From JBOHHR01 sp050740975 (lineage in GTDB: Bacteria; Pseudomonadota; Gammaproteobacteria; JBOHHR01), in the NCBI GenBank assembly GCA_050740975.1, contig JBOIEE010000116.1, forward strand, positions 1 to 5,217: a DNA stretch of 5,217 nt, in the 5' to 3' direction. The translations under genes were made by a program, and so were the position numbers. Of this stretch, positions 1 through 5,217 are shown piece by piece. The notes beneath the pieces were generated by a model, which was not told the DNA's origin, ran no database searches, and was given only the letters and a program-made list of their open reading frames with translations. Numbering within the stretch: the first letter of the stretch is position 1; every line of letters starts with the position of its first letter.

Positions 1-310
1 TCGGCGGGAGGTTATAGAGCACCCAGTGCACCCAGGTCATTTGCGGCGCTGCCGGATCGGGGGCGTCAGGGTCGTCGAGGACGAGGGCCAGGCTTTTGGT
101 TTCCGAGGGAATTCCGGTCCAGGCCAAAGGCGGTGAGATGTCCTTGCCGTCGCAGGTGTATGCCTGGGGGATGGTACCATTGTTGGCGAAGGTCGACGAG
201 GCCAGTGACAGGCTCATGGGCTTTGCCTCCTTCTCAGCCGCCAGGCTGTGGGCCGCCAGCGCGAGCAGGCACAGCGTGGTGGTGATGAATCCGATCGCGG
301 ACCGATGCAT
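1..310 (-). CDS. Secreted YbhB/YbcL-family Raf kinase inhibitor-like (PEBP) protein, 3' end outside window
   Basis: The gene starts at ATG 310 and runs off the left edge; 103 codons are present out of the roughly 160-200 usual for the family. Residues 1-25 look like a Sec signal peptide: a short basic start, a hydrophobic core around LCLLALAA, and a likely cleavage near SLAA/EKE, so export to the periplasm is inferred. The mature part carries family hallmarks: ISPPLAW (residues 58-64), DDPDAP (79-84), part of the anion-binding pocket, and WVHWVLYNLP (93-102). PEBP proteins bind phospho-groups or small ligands; the bacterial members have no settled substrate. A strong ribosome binding site (AGGGAGG, about 317-325) sits 6-8 bases before the ATG and supports this start. 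No frameshift is seen in the visible part. Confidence 0.93.
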   Translation of the reverse strand, partial: MHRSAIGFITTTLCLLALAAHSLAAEKEAKPMSLSLASSTFANNGTIPQAYTCDGKDISPPLAWTGIPSETKSLALVLDDPDAPDPAAPQMTWVHWVLYNLPP

Positions 311-344
311 GGAACGCCCCTCCCTTTGAGATTTGCCGGTTGCC

Positions 345-373
345 ATCATAGTCAGTGTGCCGCAATTCCTCAA
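345..373 (-). promoter_or_regulatory. Candidate sigma70-type promoter for the PEBP gene
   Basis: On the minus strand, TTGAGG (368-373) and TATGAT (345-350) are separated by exactly 17 bases. They match the -35 consensus at 4 of 6 positions and the -10 consensus at 5 of 6. Transcription would begin near 338, leaving a leader of about 28 bases that contains the Shine-Dalgarno sequence. The match is by eye only. Confidence 0.5.
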
Positions 374-675
374 GCCAAGAACAAAGTCATGGCGATGCCG
401 GAACGAGTCCTGCTATCCGCTGGCATGCCGCACTTTGTAGATATTCTGTAGCGACACCAACTCCATCAGATCAGCCTGTACATGCTTCTGAAAGCCCAGC
501 TTCGTAGGGATCGTGTCACTGGGATCGCTGGCTCTCAATGGCTTTTCCATCAGCAGCGGGGGCGACGAACAGTTGCGGATGGTTGACCGTTACCTCTCAG
601 CTTAAAACTGTCCCTAAAACTATTGCGAAGGCAGCGCTATGCTGAGCTTCACGCTTATCTGGGCGACACCGTGTG

Positions 676-721
676 GTAGACTCTAGCTTGCGTCGTCAGA
701 ATTTTCGGCTAGAGTGTCTAC
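676..721. repeat. Imperfect inverted repeat / stem-loop upstream of the Mth938-domain gene
   Basis: GTAGACTCTAGC (676-687) can pair with GCTAGAGTGTCTAC (708-721) across a 20-base loop, giving 12 base pairs with a 2-base bulge. It lies about 58 bases before the ATG at 780, so it would fall in the promoter or leader of that gene. No run of T follows, so it is not a standard terminator. It might be an operator or a leader structure, or a chance palindrome. Confidence 0.45.
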
Positions 722-779
722 TCTCCGCACTACAGGTTGTTGTGATTAGGTAACCATCTGAGATTGTGAGGCCCGAGTG

Positions 780-1154
780 ATGGATCAAAGCAAGCATTCA
801 CCTCCGATTACCTACTTGTCCTGGGGATGGATGGAAGTAGACGGTTATGCTCCATTCAAAGACGCCAAGGTTTATCCGGGTGGCGCCAGAGCGTGGGACT
901 GGCGTGAAACAGGGACGCGTCATATGCCGGGCATTCAACCGGCCGATGTGCAGGAATTAGTGGATAACGGTGCTGAGGTCATCATCCTTTCAAAAGGGAT
1001 CCTGAACTACCTGCGGGTGTGTCCCGAAACACTACGACTCCTCGAACAGAAAGGGATCACAACGCACCTACTTCAGACTGAGAAGGCCGTCAGCCTTTAC
1101 AACCGGTTGTGCGACAAGAAACGGGTCGGCGGACTGTTCCATTCCACGTGCTGA
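780..1154 (+). CDS. AAMDC-like Mth938-domain protein (DUF498/DUF598 superfamily)
   Basis: This is a 124-residue single-domain protein that looks complete. It resembles the human AAMDC protein (adipogenesis-associated Mth938 domain-containing) along its whole length: a SWGWMEVDG start, KVYPGGARAWDWRETGT (30-46), GIQPADV (51-57), LLQTEKAV (97-104) and the terminal GGLFHSTC (117-124). The fold is known from archaeal Mth938; the biochemical role in bacteria is unsettled and no catalytic residues can be named. The start is taken as ATG 780, because GTGAGG (766-771) then lies 8 bases upstream. GTG 777, one codon earlier in the same frame, is the alternative but is too close to that site. There is no obvious operon partner, and the next gene begins 50 bases downstream. 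Confidence 0.93.
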   Translation: MDQSKHSPPITYLSWGWMEVDGYAPFKDAKVYPGGARAWDWRETGTRHMPGIQPADVQELVDNGAEVIILSKGILNYLRVCPETLRLLEQKGITTHLLQTEKAVSLYNRLCDKKRVGGLFHSTC

Positions 1155-1204
1155 CTGAGAAGGGATAGAGAACAGGGGTGAATACCTGGATGCGATAGTG
1201 GTCG

Positions 1205-1588
1205 ATGGATAAACGCCTAATACGCAGATCACTAGTGATTGCATGCCTTCTATCGACGACATCAACAACGCTGGCGGACTGTGAGCCAACGCTGCGCATG
1301 CCCTTGGGCACGCACTACAAGGAAGGGGCTGAATACAAGATCGATATCGGTACGGATCTCATCATCAAAGGCAGGGTGCTGGCCATGCCGAACTGTACCC
1401 CGATTGCCCATGCGCGCATCGAGCATTGGCAAGCGGATGTGCAAGGCCATTATGTGGATAAGCTACGTGCCTATCTGTTGTCGGACAAAGACGGCGGTTT
1501 CAGCTTCAAAACGGAATGGCCGGGTTATCTATCGACGGTTCCCCTTAAGGCCGGAAGGTCCTCGCATCGAACAGCGCTCGCTGACTGA
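1205..1588 (+). CDS. Truncated exported intradiol ring-cleavage dioxygenase-like protein
   Basis: The 127-residue frame begins with a clear signal peptide: KRLIRR, then a hydrophobic stretch, with cleavage probably at TLA/DC near residue 25. The mature part resembles the transthyretin-like dioxygenase family: CEPT, LGTHYKEGAEYK, LIIKGRVLAMPNCTPIAHAR, IEHWQADVQGHYVDKLRAY and FKTEWPG. In relatives, EWPG is followed by a segment containing a P-H-I-H-F type motif that supplies iron ligands, then a beta-strand tail. Here the frame goes straight to YLSTVPLKAGRSS and stops. No HxH is present in this frame or the neighbouring ones, so the active site is incomplete. A deletion or frameshift is likely and catalysis is doubtful. 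There is no good ribosome binding site before ATG 1205. It could be annotated as a pseudogene. Confidence 0.68.
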   Translation: MDKRLIRRSLVIACLLSTTSTTLADCEPTLRMPLGTHYKEGAEYKIDIGTDLIIKGRVLAMPNCTPIAHARIEHWQADVQGHYVDKLRAYLLSDKDGGFSFKTEWPGYLSTVPLKAGRSSHRTALAD

Positions 1589-1623
1589 CGGAGAAGGCCG
1601 TCACCGGAGCAGTTGAATTAGCC

Positions 1624-1899
1624 ATGACCGCGCGGGCGATGTGTTGGAGGCGTGGCCTTTTCAGGCTTGGGGTTTTTCTTTCAGGTGTAGCGGTCGTTGC
1701 AAGCCTATCGCTCGGTTGGTATCTCGAGGCCCTGCAAAGACGTTTGAGTGCGAGCGAGACGTTCGAATACCTTCTAGTGGTTGTGGCCATCACGCCAGTG
1801 ATCGTCGTCCTCGGACTTATCAAAGGGCTTGCGTGGGTGAAGGATTCAAGGGGCGTTAAGACCATCGCTGATCACCTCAGTAGCGCTTTTAGCTTTTAG
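1624..1899 (+). CDS. Small two-helix inner-membrane protein of unknown function
   Basis: This is a 91-residue frame with two hydrophobic segments, about residues 14-32 (RLGVFLSGVAVVASLSLGW) and 48-68 (EYLLVVVAITPVIVVLGLIK). They are separated by a polar loop and preceded by arginines, as expected for a small inner-membrane protein with a cytoplasmic N-terminus. The ending LAWVKDSRG followed by a short polar tail resembles small uncharacterised proteobacterial membrane proteins with a WRRGLFRL-type start, which suggests Met 1639 (MCWRRGLFR) as an alternative start. Neither start has a convincing ribosome binding site; GGAG lies 14 bases before ATG 1624. It follows the dioxygenase fragment by 35 bases. 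No function can be assigned. Confidence 0.5.
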   Translation: MTARAMCWRRGLFRLGVFLSGVAVVASLSLGWYLEALQRRLSASETFEYLLVVVAITPVIVVLGLIKGLAWVKDSRGVKTIADHLSSAFSF

Positions 1900-1959
1900 C
1901 CAGCGGCGGACGTCTAATATGCCCGTATTCAGCTGACCGGTACCCCGGTATCTCCCTCG

Positions 1960-3249
1960 ATGTTTATTGGCTGCTTTCATTTTAAGCCTATGGTCCTATT
2001 TGACGACGGCCACGGTGGTCGCCGGCGCCCTGGAAGACTACGTTAATCTGCCCGACTCGCAGTTCAGGTGGAAGCGGCTGAAACAGGAGAAAGCGCAGTG
2101 GGGGACTCTTACGCGGCTGGTGCTCGTCTCGCAGCGCTGGTGCGACTATCGCTGGCATCATCGCCTGATGTTCGCCCGACCGAGCGAAGTGCGAAACCCC
2201 GGCATAGCCCTCGTCTGGGTCACGGGCGACGGCGATGGCGGGAAGCATATCAAGCGGCTTAAGACCCTGGCTCAACGGGCGAGTGCGGTCGCGGCGGCCC
2301 TCACCCAGATCCCCAGTCAGCCCCTCTATGGGGCGCGCAGAGAGGATGCCTTGATCGCCTACACGTTTGACCAGTTCTTGAAAAGTGGCGATGAGACCTG
2401 GCCGCTGCTGTTCCCGATGGTCAAGAGTGTCGTCCGCGCGATGGACGCTGTTCAGCGGTTTGCGCACAGTGAATTTAAGCAAGCCATAGCCAGATTTGTC
2501 GTAGTCGGTGCCTCCAAACGCAGCTGGACCACGTGGCTCACTGCGGCGGTCGATCCGCGCGTGATCGCTATCGCCCCGATGGTCATCGACATGCTTAATA
2601 TCAAGCAACAATTGCGCTGGTCCGAGAAGGTGTATGGAAAACAAAGCGACGAAATAGACGACTATACGAAGCTCCATCTCGACAAAAAGCAAGATGAACC
2701 AGCAGTGGTTAAACTGCGTGGGTGGGTGCATACCGGGCGCGCTACACGATGCCTAAGCTCCTGTTGCTGGGGACTAACGATCCCTATTGGACGGTGGATT
2801 CATCGCGACACTACTGGGATGACTTGCCGGGACCGAAGCTGATTTTCCAGACCCCTAACGCTGGCCACGACCTGAGGGGCGGCCGGGAGGTGACACGAAC
2901 GCTGGCGACATTTTTCCAGATGGTCGCCGATGGTCGGGAACTGCCACGGATGGACTACAAATTCCAGGACGGTGCGGGCGGAAGCGCGAGGGCACGCATG
3001 TGCGTCGATTCAACCGGCCCGCGTGATCCGCCTTTGGAGTGCAACGTCGGCCGATCGTGACTTTCGCAATGACGCGTGGTTAAGCCGAGAACCCGGTATA
3101 ACGCCCCGCAGCAGTTGTACCGCCGCCGAAATCCCTACCCCCAGAACGGCTACCGTGCTTACCTCATCGAGGTGGAACTGACCTCACCAACGGGCGATGT
3201 CTACGAGCTCTCCACTGAGGCCCGCGTCACACCCGATGCTCTTCGATAG
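1960..3249 (+). pseudogene. PhoPQ-activated pathogenicity-related (PqaA family) alpha/beta hydrolase, broken by several frameshifts
   Basis: Family similarity runs from a signal-peptide-like start (LAAFILSLWSYLTTATVVAG, then ALEDYV) to a normal C-terminus (STEARVTPDALR, TAG 3247-3249), about 430 residues if joined. Hallmarks in order: REDALIAYTFDQFLKSGD, LPMVKSVVRAMDAVQ-like text, the nucleophile motif GASKRSW (Ser codon 2513-2515; usual form GGSKRGW), VIAIAPMVIDMLN, TMPKLLLLGTNDPYW (candidate acid Asp at 2779), NAGHDL (candidate His at 2866), VIRLWSATSADRDFR and NGYRAYLIEVEL. The reading frame changes near 2713-2728 (one base missing around GGGTGGG), again near 3005-3030, and again near 3082-3120. 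ATG 1960 is also out of frame by one T; otherwise only TTG 1967, without a ribosome binding site, could start it. The family is named after Salmonella PqaA, regulated by PhoP/PhoQ; no PhoP box was identified here. Sequencing indels are the alternative explanation. Confidence 0.9.
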
Positions 3250-3443
3250 AGACACCCTCCCAAGCCACAACTGAACTGAGGTATTTGGATGCGCCATCGT
3301 GCGTATTTCAGTGATTGTGGTCGCTTATTTCGGCGCCTTGTGATCACGCTTGGATGGCGGAGAATGCAGCGCTCCAGGCGCTGCTCCGTGAGCGTCAGCG
3401 CTAGGGATCGTTGCAAACGTAAAAAAATGAAGCATTCGACGTT
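3250..3443. other. Intergenic region between convergent PqaA pseudogene and DUF99 gene
   Basis: This 194-base gap lies between two gene 3' ends. It contains a short perfect hairpin, GCAGCGC-TCCAG-GCGCTGC (3366-3384), but no T-run follows on either strand in the right place, so a classical terminator is not supported. A plus-strand reading frame ending at TAG 3402-3404 (WMAENAALQALLRERQR) has no ribosome binding site and is not recognised. No other gene is supported. Confidence 0.4.
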
Positions 3444-4010
3444 TCACGCGCGATGCGTGCTCTGCCCGAGCGCGATCCCGGCGGCGATTAAATGGGCGCA
3501 GCGCAGCGGTTCGGGGATGCGGCCGTTGATCGCGAATCGATTGATGAGCATCTCGGCCTCGCTGAGCGAAAGCCCCTTGCGCTGAACAAAAAGCCCCGCC
3601 AGGGATCCCATCGGGCCAGCCCGCTCGATCAGGCGCCACTTGCGCGCTCCTCCCGGGACCCGGTCGAGGAGCGCACGCCGGATGGCATTCAAGTCAGGAC
3701 GGCGGCGTGCGATCACGAGCAGCGGGATGCCCAGCGCCTCATGGAGGCCGTCGAGATCGACCACATTGAAACCGGCAACAGCGATCCCCTGTAGGAGCAC
3801 GGCATGAAGCTGGGGATAGAAGCGCGAACCCCGCACCAACCCGGCGAGCACCTGGGTCGCGTTGGCGCCGTCACGCCGCACTTTGCCGCTCAAGATTCCA
3901 CAAAGCCTTGGTCCGGCATAAACTGCGCCCACGACCAGCACGTCTCCCCGATGAGCGTCGGCAAACGGGGCATCATCGAAACCAATGACGTGGGTGAAAC
4001 TCTGCGCCAA
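3444..4010 (-). CDS. DUF99 family protein (UPF0215; endonuclease-V-like fold)
   Basis: With a TTG start at 4010 the protein has 188 residues, the usual length of the family, and it is intact. Family signatures in order: HVIGFDDAPF near the start (7-16), GDVLVVGAVYAG, a VRRDGANAT segment, GIAVAGFNVVDLDGL, IPLLVIARRRPDL, FVQRKGLSLSEAEML and the ending IPEPLRCAHLIAAGI with GQSTHRA. The family is best known from archaea and is related to endonuclease V, so a role in nucleic-acid repair or processing is plausible but inferred. The frame is open upstream to ATG 4157 (237 residues), with another ATG at 4067, but the added 49 residues are polar and unlike the family. The family start and the site AGGGA (4019-4023) both favour TTG 4010. 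No operon partner is seen. Confidence 0.9.
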   Translation of the reverse strand: MAQSFTHVIGFDDAPFADAHRGDVLVVGAVYAGPRLCGILSGKVRRDGANATQVLAGLVRGSRFYPQLHAVLLQGIAVAGFNVVDLDGLHEALGIPLLVIARRRPDLNAIRRALLDRVPGGARKWRLIERAGPMGSLAGLFVQRKGLSLSEAEMLINRFAINGRIPEPLRCAHLIAAGIALGQSTHRA

Positions 4011-4018
4011 GGCATGAT

Positions 4019-4023
4019 TCCCT
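4019..4023 (-). promoter_or_regulatory. Ribosome binding site deciding the TTG start of the DUF99 gene
   Basis: AGGGA on the minus strand lies 8 bases before TTG 4010. An ATG at 4013-4015 is nearer to this site but is out of frame with the DUF99 reading frame. The in-frame TTG gives a protein beginning MAQSFTHVIGFDD, which matches how the family normally begins. Confidence 0.5.
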
Positions 4024-4157
4024 GAAGTGTGATTTTTAGACGCTTTTTCGATGGACGCGGCGATCATCGCCTCGTCGCAGTTCTCCCGCTCGGATCCGCC
4101 GCTTCCTGTGGGTGGCTTGCGCCACTCACCGATCGCTGAATCCCTGCTCCAATGCAC

Positions 4158-4305
4158 TTGCGAAAAGACTGGGGCGGTTAGGATTTAACTTGGTCACACG
4201 CTAGTCTAAAATCGGTGGCCTTTCTTACGTAAAAACCCCTGTAATAGGTGATCTTCCTCATTCTAATAAATAAAAAGTAACAAGGAACCGTCCTGTTGGT
4301 GTATA
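4158..4305. other. AT-rich intergenic segment upstream of the DUF99 gene and left of the MITE-like element
   Basis: The segment includes an AT-rich stretch (about 4262-4280, with TAATAAATAAAAAG) and ends in the left copy of the 10-bp direct repeat. I found no gene, and no promoter on either strand that is clearly better than chance. Confidence 0.4.
4296..4305. repeat. Left 10-bp target-site duplication (TTGGTGTATA)
   Basis: TTGGTGTATA abuts the left end of the inverted-repeat element and is repeated exactly, in the same orientation, at 4459-4468 on its right side. The flanking bases beyond each copy differ, so the repeat is exactly 10 bp. This is the classic footprint of transposase-mediated insertion. 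Confidence 0.82.
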
Positions 4306-4458
4306 AGGGATATGCACTTAACTCCAGCTACCACTATGGGTGGGGGGTGCGCCCCTTCCGGCGCGCCGCAAAACGCCCCTAAAAGTGGCGGAATAGGGCG
4401 GATAGTCGTCGTCGACCGGGCGCTACAGTGGGGCGACTGGAGTCAAGGGCATATCCCT
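4306..4458. mobile_element. 153-bp MITE-like non-autonomous insertion element
   Basis: The ends are inverted repeats: AGGGATATGC at 4306-4315 and GCATATCCCT at 4449-4458. The match extends to about 22 bp (4306-4327 against 4437-4458) with only two mismatches, the inner part being ACTCCAG (4321-4327) and CTGGAGT (4437-4443). After a small indel the match resumes weakly as CCACTATG (4331) and its partner TACAGTGG (4424-4431). Perfect 10-bp direct repeats flank both ends. The 109-bp core is GC-rich, contains GGCGCGCC, and encodes no transposase, so movement would need an enzyme supplied in trans. A 10-bp duplication fits IS4- or ISAs1-family transposases by general knowledge of those families; the parent element is not identified. 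It lies just downstream of the P450 pseudogene. Confidence 0.82.
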
Positions 4459-4468
4459 TTGGTGTATA
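4459..4468. repeat. Right 10-bp target-site duplication (TTGGTGTATA)
   Basis: This is an exact second copy of the repeat at 4296-4305, directly abutting the right end of the element. It overlaps a perfect 12-bp palindrome, GTGTATATACAC (4462-4473), which the uninterrupted target would also have contained. Confidence 0.82.
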
Positions 4469-4481
4469 TACACACACGCCA

Positions 4482-5179
4482 TTACCTATTGCCGCGCCTC
4501 TCCAACGCCATCAGAAGCCGACCTTTGGGGCGCAGCACGACGCTGGCCTCGGCCGCCACGAGGCATCTGCGTCCAAGGCGCAGCCGATAGTTCTGCACCA
4601 CCGTCGCCACGATCAGCTGCATTTCCATCAGCGCCCAGGCCTTACCCAGACACCCGCGTGGCTCGCCGCCAAAGGGCAGGTAGGCGTAGCGGGGCCGACT
4701 CTCCGATCCCTCGGGCGTAAACCGCTCGGGAGCGAATGCTTCAGGGCTGTCCCAGAACTCTGGGTGGCGGTGGAGGAGATAGGGACTTATGAGCAGAACA
4801 GACTTCCTGTGGATACGGTATCCGCCGATCGCATCATCTGCTAGCGGACTACGCAACCATATCCAGGTCGGCGGATACAGCCGCAACGCCTCTTCGATCA
4901 ACGGCGTGTGTACGGCAGGGTTACCAGGTCCTCGAACCTCGGGCTCCGACCCCCGAGCGTGCGCTCGAGCTCCCGCTCAAGCTTCTTTTCCACCGCGGGA
5001 TGCTGGGAAAGCAGATACCAGGTCCAGGCAAGCCCGGCCGCCAGGGTGGTGTGTCCCGCGATCCAAAGGGTCAGCGCTTCATCGCGTAGCTCCGACGGAT
5101 CTTCCTTCTCAGCAATCGGCGAGAAATTGGCATAACGCATTGAGCGGTATGGAATACTTGAGATAGAGGCGGATAGGCG
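4482..5179 (-). pseudogene. Cytochrome P450, C-terminal half, frameshifted
   Basis: The C-terminal half of a bacterial P450 is clear across two frames. The upstream piece (ATG 5140, open back to a TAA at 5180-5182) carries the I-helix region DEALTLWIAGHTT, then LAWTWYLLSQHPAV and FEDLVTLPYTR. A one-base loss near 4901-4912 ends that frame at TGA 4898, and the next frame continues with IEEALRLYPP (ExxR motif EALR), GGYRI, PERF, the heme-cysteine loop FGGEPRGCLG, and a normal C-terminus at TAA 4482-4484. P450s are heme monooxygenases of about 450 residues. The N-terminal half is beyond the window, or lost: the TAA at 5180 and the poor fit upstream suggest a second break. Two key positions differ from consensus: Glu replaces Gly in FGxGxRxCxG, and Thr replaces the acid of AG-H-E-T. 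The substrate is unknown. Confidence 0.9.
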
Positions 5180-5217
5180 TTACTGCCTACAAAGCTCTCG
5201 CTGCGGTGTTGGGGAAG

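Larger units (their letters stand above)
311..779. other. Intergenic region between divergent PEBP and Mth938-domain genes
   Basis: This 469-base gap holds the PEBP promoter at its left end and a stem-loop at 676-721. A minus-strand reading frame from ATG 550 to TAG 413 (45 residues, containing DTIPTKLGFQKHVQAD) has no ribosome binding site and no family I recognise; it could be a remnant of a decayed gene. No RNA gene is recognised. Confidence 0.5.

Noticed and set aside
413..550. 45-residue minus-strand reading frame between the PEBP and Mth938 genes
   Set aside because: It has no ribosome binding site and no recognisable family, and frames of this length are common by chance. It is only mentioned within the intergenic entry.
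2700..2730. Programmed -1 ribosomal frameshift in the PqaA gene
   Set aside because: The direction would fit, but I see no X XXY YYZ slippery heptamer in the zero frame after the TAA at 2710-2712 of the other frame. Further frame changes downstream make mutation or error more likely.
1988..2731. 247-residue minus-strand open frame
   Set aside because: It is the shadow of the PqaA coding sequence on the opposite strand. The plus strand carries clear family motifs while this one carries none.
3409..3427. CGTT-GCA-AACG hairpin next to a run of seven A, as a terminator
   Set aside because: The stem is only 4 bp. The A-run follows it on the plus strand, so it would be a U-run only on the minus strand and on the wrong side for the DUF99 transcript.
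3289..3585. 98-residue plus-strand frame with an ATG start
   Set aside because: It is arginine- and serine-rich without family features, and its second half lies antisense to the well-supported DUF99 gene.
4312..4590. 92-residue plus-strand frame starting inside the MITE-like element, as a possible element-encoded protein
   Set aside because: It runs out of the element across the target duplication and into the antisense of the P450 gene, and shows no transposase features.

Overview
The window reads as chromosomal DNA of a moderately GC-rich bacterium. A gammaproteobacterium or relative is my best guess, from the YbhB-type PEBP protein, the PqaA-type hydrolase and general codon use; this is an inference and the species is not identified. 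I see no tRNA, rRNA, CRISPR array or transposase gene.

Left part (1-1899). A secreted Raf-kinase-inhibitor-like (PEBP/YbhB) protein on the minus strand runs out of the left edge and has a good candidate promoter and ribosome binding site. A 469-base gap follows, ending in a stem-loop just before a plus-strand gene for an AAMDC-like Mth938-domain protein. Next come a truncated exported intradiol-dioxygenase-like protein that lacks the histidine part of its active site, and a small two-helix membrane protein.

Middle (1960-4010). A PhoPQ-activated pathogenicity-related (PqaA family) alpha/beta hydrolase can be followed almost end to end on the plus strand, but only by changing reading frame at least three times, so it is called a pseudogene. 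Facing it is an intact minus-strand DUF99 (UPF0215, endonuclease-V-like) gene, probably starting at TTG 4010.

Right part (4158-5217). An AT-rich gap leads into the most notable object: a 153-bp MITE-like element (4306-4458). It has about 22-bp terminal inverted repeats (20 of 22 matching) and is flanked by a perfect 10-bp direct repeat, TTGGTGTATA. It lies 14 bases beyond the stop codon of a cytochrome P450 gene that is itself split by a frameshift and has altered heme-loop and I-helix residues.

The genes do not form an obvious operon or pathway. The picture is a stretch with gene decay (PqaA, P450, dioxygenase) and a small non-autonomous mobile element between intact small genes. Indel errors in the assembly are the main alternative explanation for the frameshifts.
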